The notes beneath the pieces were generated by a model, which did not search any database, was not told the DNA's origin, and saw only the letters and a list, made by a program, of their open reading frames with translations. The position numbers and the translations under genes are program-made. A stretch of 64,000 nucleotides of DNA from Methanoplanus limicola DSM 2279 (GTDB lineage Archaea; Halobacteriota; Methanomicrobia; Methanomicrobiales; Methanomicrobiaceae), in the NCBI RefSeq assembly GCF_000243255.1, contig NZ_CM001436.1:1824957-1888956 (forward strand), given 5' to 3'. Below, in pieces: positions 30,501 to 37,577 of the stretch; position 1 is the stretch's first letter, and every line of letters starts with the position of its first letter.

Positions 30501-31586
30501 ACTTCGGGCAGCTTTTTTTGTGTAAGTGAATGCCACAATGGATGAAGGCGGAACTTTCTGCACTAATAAAAGGTGAAGTATCTTTCTCGTGATTACTTCA
30601 GTCTTGCCAGTGCCGGCTCCGGCAATAACCCTTACTTTTCTGCTTTCAGACAATACTGCTTCTCTCTGGTCATCAGAGAGTGGATTTGGCTTTTCAGTGA
30701 TATCTTTTACTGTAAATCCTTCAGCAACGGGGGGTTCATCTGAGTTGTCCTCCGGGATTTTAAATGAAGGGATGAAAATTTTATCATTTCTGGTAGTTTC
30801 AGGGCTGTTCTCTTTAAAAATGTCATCTTTCCCGGATTTGAATCCGTCATCTGAATATATTATATTCTCTTCAGTTTTTACGGGTAATATATCAGATCCT
30901 TCATCTTCATGCCGGCAAAACCCTGTTTTGTCATCGTTTTCTCTCTCCTCTGGATCTTCTGCCATTTCCCCGGAGATTTCGGTTTTTTTATCTGATTCAA
31001 GGTCATATTCTTCAAGATAAAGTTCTTTAACGATGATCTCAAGATCTTCATCGAGAAGTTCATACCCGGTATTGTTGTAGCAGAGTCTTTCAGCAAGAGA
31101 TTCAGCTGTAACAACTGCAAACCAGGGATATGCCCACATATCTATCTGACCTTCAGGGTAAGTACTGCCTTTTCTGAAGTATCCCCATGCAGCTATCCTT
31201 CCTGCTTCTCTCTCGTCAATATATCCAAAATGCTTCTCCCTTATCTTCTGGTACTGTCGGTTAAACTCCCCCCTCTGGGTTATCAGCTGATCAAAGAGGT
31301 TTCTGTGAAGTTCAGTCTCCTCCCCGGAATCTGTAACCACTTTCCAGGGTTTTTGTGGGTAATCATCACCATAAACAGTTCCGCAGTAGTTTTTCAGATC
31401 AAGAATTACGGGGCCGTCCGCTGTCAGAATTATGCTGTCTATCTCAGCTTTTGCAAGTTTGATATTGGTTAAAAGAAATACATTTTCATCCCTGAATTCG
31501 TCTTCAAGAATAGCTGCAACTTCTTTTATCTGTTCACGTTCATGAAAGTGCTCACCTCTTCTCCCCCTGAAATATCTGACCGGCAT
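27588..31586 (-). CDS. NERD-UvrD helicase-RecB nuclease fusion
   Basis: 1332 residues. Residues ~10-70 form a NERD nuclease-like domain (EIDSIIL with Asp50, VILDLKNYCGTV with Asp63 and Lys65). An acidic linker leads to a superfamily 1A helicase: Q-motif PLSDDQREAV, Walker A AGAGTGKT at 322-329, LIVDEYQDINHAQERL, VVGDPRQTIYQWRG, VTIHQAKGLEWPIVFVP and LHYVASTRAKDLLVL. The C-terminal part is a RecB/AddB-type PD-(D/E)xK nuclease: ALHHCLYEA, VSGRADIIL, EVRDYKTSD and AFQVQLYSLG. Cysteines in SYRRCP and CRRCDYKSIC could hold an Fe-S cluster as in AddB/Cas4. The last ~140 residues are low-complexity and unknown. It probably processes DNA ends, in repair or defence. Confidence 0.9.
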   Translation of the reverse strand: MPVRYFRGRRGEHFHEREQIKEVAAILEDEFRDENVFLLTNIKLAKAEIDSIILTADGPVILDLKNYCGTVYGDDYPQKPWKVVTDSGEETELHRNLFDQLITQRGEFNRQYQKIREKHFGYIDEREAGRIAAWGYFRKGSTYPEGQIDMWAYPWFAVVTAESLAERLCYNNTGYELLDEDLEIIVKELYLEEYDLESDKKTEISGEMAEDPEERENDDKTGFCRHEDEGSDILPVKTEENIIYSDDGFKSGKDDIFKENSPETTRNDKIFIPSFKIPEDNSDEPPVAEGFTVKDITEKPNPLSDDQREAVLSESRKVRVIAGAGTGKTEVITRKILHLLLVQKVPPSSIVAFTYTKKAARSMKGRIYEQIKQLAGEEACARLGDMYIGTIHGYCLKLLQQNCGYRNYTELDEHKEMAFLLRTGWKFLNTDRGNYAAECQKFLDSLNIYYSELVDPVKLEQKAPQFSEWVKSYEKEMTGFKVLSYNRMVDLAVSHITEKPEIVRNVRHLIVDEYQDINHAQERLTELIGKEANLFVVGDPRQTIYQWRGSDEKCFENFGRDAESVSLSKNRRSGSEIINFSNTIAKEFVKNYDDLVSARESESGVLIIENNNDLSEAKWIAKQIKMYVKSEKCRYRDFAVILRSVKISAPLLIKTFREEEIPAIIAGNVNLFNSPEVEGIAKIIIWLDKDGYYKKKKWDSFINGDDLLSSGISDWRRATGDILSKNYDIKIHALKKAVLSGCFPNLIDFYYILLEILGYKYLDPKNQDEYSIIANLGRFSGLLNDFESANRLGGSRYPVKRILSWLTEYINAYASDNYGVQSSDDVKSAEAVQIVTIHQAKGLEWPIVFVPSMNQGIFPLTGKGEIKEKFIPSELYDAERYEGSMESERKLHYVASTRAKDLLVLSYYAHHNSRRKEPGLFIKDALKTGALPYINEMDNLPEMTISSSQESDENLTYTVGELVSYRRCPHMFRLHSVLGYQSGIAEMIGYGNALHHCLYEAAEEIKNGSHPVNAVARSVDSRFTMPFVNEEKLQKIKSSAKKQLARFASENEQDMRVIKYVESKVEFPANGTTVSGRADIILKDGEGIEVRDYKTSDTVATDEEVAFQVQLYSLGFNGAGEKVNSGSVAYIKDCVFKDVDVSDESLSSAKDIAVDYIQKIGRQEFSPNPGDICRRCDYKSICRWKKGDIDHPRFYGINNDGKYGRGYGLAGENYTGNNETKSRNYMEGGDLKYSPKNTGTGNAADKSNNTESGNYSKISSACDELLKELHSANPHSSLKALSELRRYTDGEAEIKAKRLYEQIELRIDSNIPILPAKIISAGEALVDMLHNK

Positions 31587-32343
31587 TTTAAATCCCCGTA
31601 TTACTTATATATGTCGTTTATGCTCCAGTCAGGATAATATTTTTGAATTTTATTTCTACGTGACCTGAATCATGAATTCTGAATATCCGGCAGACCAAAA
31701 AAAGTCTCAGGAAACCTGAAATTCCCCGGGACATGAATAACTGAGAGAGAACCGGAGATCTCCTGCTCAGGCAATCAGTAAAAACAGTACAATAATCCGT
31801 TCTTCTCAGCAATCCACTTTATCCCCCATTTTGACAGTCGCATTTCAGATGTAATTCTGGATGAAGCATTAATCCCCCTTAAAGCAGCATTAGAATTCAT
31901 TCTGAACGGCTGAGTCGCTATTTTATATCTGCGAAGGTACGGTCTGTCAGACAGACCGTACTTCAGGGTTTTTCCGGTGAAGATATCCCTTTTAACAGAT
32001 TCCCCCTGCAAATACCCTCATCCACCCGTTTAACTGCCGGAAAAAATACGGCTTAAACATCAGAAGTGAATATTCAGATATTTTTCCACTCCTGCTCAAT
32101 ATTTGCCCTTCCCATAAACTATTCATATCTGTTCCATTCTCCCGGTTCCTTCTCCTGGTTTTATCCCTCAATTTTTCCGGCGGAATTTTTCATTCCCGGA
32201 CATTCAGATTTTCACGGATATAACTCACACCAGACAATATCTGATCATCAATCCAGATCAGCCAATAAATGATTATCAACCCATATCTGATTATACCAGG
32301 ATTTTCAGTAATATCTGAAAGAAAATTAATCTGGTATCTCCGG
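31587..32343. other. Gene-free region upstream of the NERD-helicase gene
   Basis: 757 bases, the longest gap in the window. Small open frames exist (for example 31775-32011 minus, 78 codons), but none has a clear ribosome site or recognisable sequence. The region holds the helicase promoter (AT-rich at 31590-31625) and a strong 25-base palindrome at 31937-31961. Remnants of a decayed gene cannot be excluded. Confidence 0.4.
31937..31961. repeat. 25-base palindrome with 12-bp arms
   Basis: The arm GTACGGTCTGTC is followed by a single A and its exact reverse complement. Flanking GAA and TTC could extend the stem past one bulged base. It could be a dyad operator, a stable RNA hairpin or the scar of a mobile element. 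No target-site duplication was noticed. Confidence 0.6.
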
Positions 32344-32928
32344 CTATGTCCGGAAATTATCATACATTTCTCCGGGAATGGCATCTTCAGGATCTAATTC
32401 TCCTTTACGGACAGATTTTATATTTTTGAGGATATAATCGAGATCCCCGCCGCTCTCTTCGTCTGTAAGTTCTGCGGATTCAGACGTTATACTGATAATC
32501 TCACCTATGATACCATTTCGATCCTTATTCCTCAGGTTCATTTTATTAAGCCATAATTCAAGTTTTTCAGGTTTTGCTGCTGAGAGATTATTCCAGACAC
32601 CGGCATTTTTAAGAGTGATTTCATGCTCTTTTAAAACAATAAGATTTGAAAGTGCCCGTGATTCATTTTCAAGACTCATCTGTGAACTGAGTTTTACCTC
32701 CCTTCTGTATATCAGCGATTCAATCCGCCTGGCAATGCTTACCTCTTCACTCTCACTCTTTGAATTTCCTGCTTCCCGGTATAATTCTTTGATACGATCC
32801 TCAATCAGGAATATTTCGTACCTGAGTTCATCAGATTTTTTTGACAGATGAGCATCACGGATTTTTAAGACATTGAGCGGAAGCTCATAGAGTTCTTTAT
32901 TGCGGCCTTTAAACTGGAAAATTCTCAT
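32344..32928 (-). CDS. Coiled-coil protein, ESCRT-III-like candidate 1
   Basis: 194 residues, predicted almost all helical. A basic N-terminal segment (MRIFQFKGRNKEL) precedes two long helices (about 25-60 and 65-120) that could form a hairpin. A shorter region contains GVWNNLSAAKPEKLELWLNK and MNLRNKDRNGIIGEIISI, and an acidic C-terminal part ends the chain. It shares this order and the xVW..L/I....P....L..MNL....GII signature with the upstream neighbour, so the two are divergent paralogues. ESCRT-III subunits have the same length, charge polarity and helix order. GGAG precedes the ATG, 16 bases separate the two genes, and the opposite strand starts the Vps4-like operon. The assignment is structural inference. 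Confidence 0.55.
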   Translation of the reverse strand: MRIFQFKGRNKELYELPLNVLKIRDAHLSKKSDELRYEIFLIEDRIKELYREAGNSKSESEEVSIARRIESLIYRREVKLSSQMSLENESRALSNLIVLKEHEITLKNAGVWNNLSAAKPEKLELWLNKMNLRNKDRNGIIGEIISITSESAELTDEESGGDLDYILKNIKSVRKGELDPEDAIPGEMYDNFRT

Positions 32929-32944
32929 AAATATTCAGCTCCTC

Positions 32945-33556
32945 TCAGTTATCTTCCTCAAGGCTTTTTTCGAGATTCTTCTCAATAGAGAGGAGACATT
33001 CTGCATCCTCAATGTTGACTGAACCGGTTTCAACACTGCTCCACGCCTCAATAAGCTGTTTTTCAGTTTCATCAAGATCTGCGCCGGATTCAGCCACATC
33101 CATGAAAAATATCTGGTTTAAATCATCAATAATGCCCTCAAATCCTTTACCGGAGAGATTAACCCGTATAAGTGCCCCCTCAAAGTCGTCAGGTGAAATA
33201 TTCTGAATCTTCTTCCAGACCTCAGTCTTCCTCAGGTCACGCTCATATTTCTTTATGATCAAAAGATTGGAGACAAACATAAACTGCCTGTGAAGGGCCA
33301 TGAAATTTTTAACCTTCAGTTTTGCTTCCATATCAAGCTGTTTAAGCTCCTGTATAAGCATCTTCTTCCGGATGAGATCGGACCCTACACCTTCCTGAAA
33401 TTTTAACTTCTTATCTCGTTCAATCCTGTCAATCTCCTTTCTGAGCCTGTTTATCCGGCTCTTAAGTTTAAGTTCCTCCTCCCTCAAATCCCCGGGTTTT
33501 AGTCTGTCAACCGGATTTTTACGCAGTGCTGTAAAGATACTCAGTTCAATCACCAT
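32945..33556 (-). CDS. Coiled-coil protein, ESCRT-III-like candidate 2
   Basis: 203 residues. The N-terminal half is strongly basic and helical (LKLKSRINRLRKEIDRIERD, then IRKKMLIQELKQLDMEAKLK), as in the membrane-binding helical hairpin of ESCRT-III. After LLIIKKYERDLRKTEVWKKI comes NLSGKGFEGIIDDLNQIFF, and the C-terminal third is acidic and ends in a Leu-containing amphipathic helix (EDAECLLSIEKNLEKSLEED). That end could bind an MIT domain, but a perfect MIM consensus is not present. The start ATG lacks a good ribosome site, and a TATA-like AAATATTTATT about 28 bases upstream suggests a leaderless transcript. It is the first gene of the leftward pair. Confidence 0.57.
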   Translation of the reverse strand: MVIELSIFTALRKNPVDRLKPGDLREEELKLKSRINRLRKEIDRIERDKKLKFQEGVGSDLIRKKMLIQELKQLDMEAKLKVKNFMALHRQFMFVSNLLIIKKYERDLRKTEVWKKIQNISPDDFEGALIRVNLSGKGFEGIIDDLNQIFFMDVAESGADLDETEKQLIEAWSSVETGSVNIEDAECLLSIEKNLEKSLEEDN

Positions 33557-33653
33557 TCACCATATTGATTCTACAACATAATAAATATTTCTCCAAAATG
33601 GATATAAAATTTATAATTTATTTTGACTACATCCTATGTGGAGATAACTATAT
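33557..33653. promoter_or_regulatory. Divergent promoter region of the ESCRT-like locus
   Basis: 97 bases between the two divergent units. Leftward box A candidate: AAATATTTATT read on the minus strand at about 33580-33590. Rightward candidates: ATATAAAA at 33602-33609 and TTTATAATTTA at 33610-33620. GGAGAT at 33640-33645 is the ribosome site for ATG 33654. The short shared region suggests coordinated control of both units. Confidence 0.5.
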
Positions 33654-34196
33654 ATGTCCTGTTGCCGAATAAATAATATGGACTACATTGTGTTCGTGGA
33701 TTACTTCTCCGATGCCGAACGCAAACGAATAGATTATGCAATAGAGAGATGGCGTGATAAAGCGGACATAACCCGTGAGAAAGGAATAATAATACGATTT
33801 AAGGATAAGAATATTGATTCCTTTCTGGATGACCTTTACTCCAGACTTGATACCGGAAGAGAGCAGGTCAGGGTATTTGAGGCAGACATGCATGAACCTG
33901 AGATAAGAGCACGTGAAGAAGTGCTCATATATCATTCCTCTGCCGGCAGCGACGTAATTGAAAAATTTCTGGGTTACATAATGGCCAAGATAAATGCCCA
34001 CTATGAATTCAGGCAAAACGGAATTATCCGGTATGCTGCCTCAACAAAGAAAGGCCAGGCAAGGATAGAGATTTCAATATCAGATTCAGAAGCAGGTTCC
34101 AAAACCAGGATCAAAATATCAGGGTATGCCAGCTCTGCAAAATTTCTCCATGACAGGATTGATGAAGAGATGAAAACTTTTCTTGGGGGTTTTTAG
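33654..34196 (+). CDS. Unknown alpha/beta protein, first gene of the Vps4-like operon
   Basis: 180 residues; family not recognised. Residues 9-70 alternate strands and helices (YIVFVDYFSDAERKRIDYAI, then GIIIRFKDKNIDSFLDDL). The central part is EVLIYHSSAGSDVIEKFLGY, and the last part has beta-strands (QARIEISISDSE, TRIKISGYA) and a C-terminal helix. There is no signal or membrane segment. GGAGAT is spaced eight bases before ATG 33654, although a second ATG at 33678 is possible. Its stop (TAG) directly abuts the ATG of the next gene. Co-transcription with a Vps4-like ATPase suggests a recruiting or regulatory partner (inference). Confidence 0.7.
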   Translation: MSCCRINNMDYIVFVDYFSDAERKRIDYAIERWRDKADITREKGIIIRFKDKNIDSFLDDLYSRLDTGREQVRVFEADMHEPEIRAREEVLIYHSSAGSDVIEKFLGYIMAKINAHYEFRQNGIIRYAASTKKGQARIEISISDSEAGSKTRIKISGYASSAKFLHDRIDEEMKTFLGGF

Positions 34197-35783
34197 ATGA
34201 ACAGTGAAGATCCGGCATGCATAAACAGACTGGCAAAACCGTCTAAGCAGGTGCTTAGTGAGGGTCTTTTCATCCGCCATGAGCCGGCAGAAAAGAGATT
34301 ATTGCTCTGGAATCAGATAAAGATCAACAGAGAGAGATTTATTGACGGAGAATGCGGGGATGTGCTGGATGACCTTGATATACATTTCAGAGGAATCTTT
34401 GATGCCTCACTTCTCTGCCTCTCAGCCACATTTAAAGACGAAGGAGCTGAAGCTGTAACTGATATCTTTTCGGGAACTGAGTACAGGGCATATGAACATT
34501 TTGAGCGGATGAGAATTATCGGGATTTACTCCTCTGAAGACTTAAAGAAGAAGATAATCAAAAAAGAGAGTGATGTAATGGAAATTCTGAGAAATTACTA
34601 TCTCTTTGGCGATTCGCAGTTTGATGAAATCTTTGACTCCACTGAAATAAGGCCATCTCTCAGATATTTCTTCCATAAAAAATGGGGTGAAATAAAAACC
34701 AGGATAAATGAAGCAGTTTCGGATCTGATCATCGATTCGGATTATCTTGTAAAGCTTATCAGAATCTGGGAGGATGAAGGCAGAAGAATTGCTGATGTTG
34801 CCGGTGAAAACGAGAGACAAAAGATCTCTGACGAACTCAAATGCCGGGAAGATGAACTCTCAGATGAATTAACAGGAAGGGATGAAGAGATATCCCGCTG
34901 CAAAGAGGATATAGAAGATTTAAGAGACAGGTTAAAAATGGCCGTACCGGATAAAAATCTGAAAGAAAATTTGGCTGAAAATCCCGGCAGATATGTGACT
35001 TCCGGGGAAGCCAGACAGTATGAGATCAATCTCCTGAACAGATTTGGTCATAAATTCTCTGATTTTGTCTCATCGGTTGAAAAGAGATACAGAGTCTGTG
35101 GAATCCGTGAGGAGAAGGTGAATCCGCCTGAGTATTTCAGGGAGAGATTCAATCTTTCTGTAGATGATTATCTCAATATTCCAAGGAACAGTTCGCTAAA
35201 GATAGATCTTATCGAAAAGAAGATATTTGGCAGAAAAGAAAAAGTCCGGATTTATGTTGCCTATGTATCAAGACAGGCAGAATATGCAAAGTATTCCTGT
35301 GACTGTCTGCCGGCAGGGCTAAAAGACCTAAATATTATAATGGATAACATCAGGTCAGACTGCAACGGGAACGGAATCCGGGCCTTTTTATTTGCGGCCT
35401 CACCGACAGGTTTTGATGAGAAATGCAGGTCTATCATAACCGGAAATAACAGTGCACGGAACAGTTACGGCGGAAGTATATCAGTCTGTCTCTACGACCC
35501 TGAAAAAGGCCTTATGTCATATAACTCAGACGATTCTTTCTCCCGTATCTTCTCAAAACTCTGCAATCCGGAACTTTTGGAAGAGCAGAAATCAAGGCTG
35601 AAAGGTGAAGTCGAAAAGAAGATAAAAGAGGATATTGCTGCTCTTGGATGGTGCTCCCTTGAGTCATCCTTTGATAAAAACAGAGACGATTATCTCCAGA
35701 TAAAGCGGCATTTTTACAGCTTTGCTGATGAAAACGGGCACATTGTGAAATATGTTGAAAATTCCGGCCTTATAATGATGTAA
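34197..35783 (+). CDS. Unknown 528-residue protein with central coiled coil
   Basis: No known family is recognised. Residues 1-195 are helical (KRLLLWNQIKINRERFIDGE, then DLDIHFRGIFDASLLCLSAT). Residues ~200-245 form a highly charged coiled coil (ELKCREDELSDELTGRDEEI). Residues 255-528 form an alpha/beta part with KEKVRIYVAYVSRQAEYAKY, IRAFLFAASPTGFDEKC and GGSISVCLYDPEKGL. That last part has a nuclease- or Rossmann-like look, but I cannot name catalytic residues. It starts exactly after the previous stop codon and ends 14 bases before the AAA ATPase, so all three are one transcript. It may be a large scaffold for the complex. Confidence 0.7.
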   Translation: MNSEDPACINRLAKPSKQVLSEGLFIRHEPAEKRLLLWNQIKINRERFIDGECGDVLDDLDIHFRGIFDASLLCLSATFKDEGAEAVTDIFSGTEYRAYEHFERMRIIGIYSSEDLKKKIIKKESDVMEILRNYYLFGDSQFDEIFDSTEIRPSLRYFFHKKWGEIKTRINEAVSDLIIDSDYLVKLIRIWEDEGRRIADVAGENERQKISDELKCREDELSDELTGRDEEISRCKEDIEDLRDRLKMAVPDKNLKENLAENPGRYVTSGEARQYEINLLNRFGHKFSDFVSSVEKRYRVCGIREEKVNPPEYFRERFNLSVDDYLNIPRNSSLKIDLIEKKIFGRKEKVRIYVAYVSRQAEYAKYSCDCLPAGLKDLNIIMDNIRSDCNGNGIRAFLFAASPTGFDEKCRSIITGNNSARNSYGGSISVCLYDPEKGLMSYNSDDSFSRIFSKLCNPELLEEQKSRLKGEVEKKIKEDIAALGWCSLESSFDKNRDDYLQIKRHFYSFADENGHIVKYVENSGLIMM

Positions 35784-35797
35784 ATGGTATTCTGATA

Positions 35798-36997
35798 ATG
35801 AAGGTTGATCTGAGCGGTATTTTCTCTGATGAAATTGTAAAAGCGAGAGATGATTATGAAACTGCCCTAAGCACCGGAGACCGCATTGCTGTATCTGAAA
35901 AGGCGATACATATCAGTAACCTTCTGATTAAAATGGCGGAGAACAACCCGTCACAGAGGGATCATTATCTCAGCGCTGCGAAAAAATGGGATGCAGTCTC
36001 AAAAAATATTCCTCCGGCCGGCAAAACCACTGTAAAAAAAAGAGATGCCGGTCTTACTTCACCGGAGATCTCATCAGAATCTGAAAATATCTCTGAATTG
36101 TCAGAGTTCAGAGCCAGAGCGGAGTCCTGCCTGACCAGAACCACGGTTGTATGGAATGACATAGGTGGGCTTTTCAGGGTGAAACAGCTGCTGATGGAAA
36201 CTGTTGTCATTGCAGGATTAAAGAGGCCTTCTTCAGTAAAACCCTGGAAGGGGGTGCTTTTATTCGGCCCTCCCGGTACAGGCAAGACTCTGCTTGCATC
36301 AGCAGCAGCAGGCAGTCTGGGAGCATCATTTTATGATGTGAAATCAGAGAGCATATTATCAAAGTATTTCGGGGAATCCTCAAAACTGATATCCGCACTG
36401 TATAATTCAGCAAAGGAAAAAGAGCCGTCTATTGTTTTTTTTGATGAGTTTGACTCACTGACAAAGTCCAGAAGTGAAAGCACATCTGAGGCATCGGCGA
36501 AGCTGCTCTCCGGAATTCTGACAAATATGGACGGGCTTTCAGATAAGAAGAATGACCGTTTTGTTCTGACCCTTGCTGCAACAAACACACCATGGGACCT
36601 TGATAAGGCTGTTCTTTCAAGATTTCCAAGAAGAATTTATGTAAGCCTTCCGGACCCTCCGGCAATTAAAGAAATAATTAAGATACATGCCTCCGATCCG
36701 GGAACAGAGAGAGTAAATCTCGATCTGATTGCAGAGATGTCTGCTCTAAACCATTATTCCGGCAGAGACATTCAGAGCCTCTGCCAGCAGGCGATATGGA
36801 ATATGGTGCATGAAAAAAATCCTGAACTCTTCAGGCTTGCTGAACTTCCGTTTGAAGAACTTAACAGAAGAACCCTGAAAGTCAGGCCCCTTGAAAATGA
36901 TGATTTTAAGGCTGCCTTTGATAAGATTAAATCTCCTGTTACTGAGGACGATCTTGAAACCTATGATTCATGGAATATGGAATTTGGTGAAGTCTGA
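35798..36997 (+). CDS. Vps4/CdvC-like AAA+ ATPase
   Basis: 399 residues. Residues ~8-70 form an MIT-like three-helix region (FSDEIVKARDDYETALSTGD, then AIHISNLLIKMAE and HYLSAAKKWDAVSK). After a linker comes one AAA+ domain: VWNDIGGL, Walker A GPPGTGKT (157-164), pore loop SKYFGESSKL (188-197), Walker B IVFFDEFDSL (212-221), sensor LAATNTPWDLDKAVLSRFPR (259-278) and RRIYVSLPD. The C-terminal end, DDFKAAFDKIKSPVTEDDLE then TYDSWNMEFGE, is the Vps4 C-terminal helix. These features place it in the meiotic clade of AAA proteins next to Vps4/CdvC, which disassembles ESCRT-III polymers, rather than with PAN or Cdc48. Confidence 0.85.
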   Translation: MKVDLSGIFSDEIVKARDDYETALSTGDRIAVSEKAIHISNLLIKMAENNPSQRDHYLSAAKKWDAVSKNIPPAGKTTVKKRDAGLTSPEISSESENISELSEFRARAESCLTRTTVVWNDIGGLFRVKQLLMETVVIAGLKRPSSVKPWKGVLLFGPPGTGKTLLASAAAGSLGASFYDVKSESILSKYFGESSKLISALYNSAKEKEPSIVFFDEFDSLTKSRSESTSEASAKLLSGILTNMDGLSDKKNDRFVLTLAATNTPWDLDKAVLSRFPRRIYVSLPDPPAIKEIIKIHASDPGTERVNLDLIAEMSALNHYSGRDIQSLCQQAIWNMVHEKNPELFRLAELPFEELNRRTLKVRPLENDDFKAAFDKIKSPVTEDDLETYDSWNMEFGEV

Positions 36998-37042
36998 ACA
37001 GGCAGTTACAGCAGGAAAAATATAATTTGTCCGGGAAAAAGA

Positions 37043-37561
37043 CTATAGCGCCATTCCGGCTGTAGATGTTCCGTTATATTTCGTCATTATAATCAGTTCC
37101 TCCAGTATTCTGGCAAGGTCAAGCCATATTATCAGACTGCTGTAGTTCCCGTGCTGCTCAGAAAATCCATTTTTTTCACCCACTTTAATAATTCCCTTAA
37201 CATAAGTGTTTAAATCGGATGCCATACTTTCATTGATCTGCTCAACATCCTCCTCTGATATCTGCATTACACTGTGAACTGAATCGACGATAATTCCTAT
37301 TTTTGACCCTTTGCTGTATGCATCTGTTAAAACAATGATGTTTCTGTTTTCAGAAGCTTTTTCAGGCAGTTTAAGCAATTTTGCAAGATTTACAATATTT
37401 GTTATCTCGCCTCTGAGATTAATTATTCCTGATATGTAATCTGCTGATCTCGGAATAGGTGTTATTGGCATCATCTCTACTATTTCACGGGCAAGATTGA
37501 TGTCAAGGGCATATAATTCCCCTCCAAGTTCAAATTCAACGACATCTATTGGTGATGACAT
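37043..37561 (-). CDS. cheW: CheW-like coupling protein
   Basis: 172 residues. The sequence shows the CheW fold: VVEFELGGELYALDINLARE, PITPIPRSADYISGIINLRG and ITNIVNLAKLL, then IIVLTDAYSKGSKIGIIVDS and VHSVMQISEEDVE. CheW bridges chemoreceptors and the kinase CheA. It begins 16 bases after the large receptor gene stop, on the same strand, with GGAGGTG ahead of its ATG, so it should couple to that receptor. The tail after residue 155 is slightly extended. No CheA is in the window. Confidence 0.92.
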   Translation of the reverse strand: MSSPIDVVEFELGGELYALDINLAREIVEMMPITPIPRSADYISGIINLRGEITNIVNLAKLLKLPEKASENRNIIVLTDAYSKGSKIGIIVDSVHSVMQISEEDVEQINESMASDLNTYVKGIIKVGEKNGFSEQHGNYSSLIIWLDLARILEELIIMTKYNGTSTAGMAL

Positions 37562-37577
37562 AATTTACACCTCCAGA

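Noticed and set aside
31775-32011. 78-codon minus-strand frame in the long gap
   Set aside because: No family resemblance, no ribosome site, and it runs across the palindrome; possible relic but not supported as a gene.
33648-34016. 122-codon minus-strand frame in the Vps4-like operon
   Set aside because: Antisense to the 180-residue gene, which has a good ribosome site and operon context.
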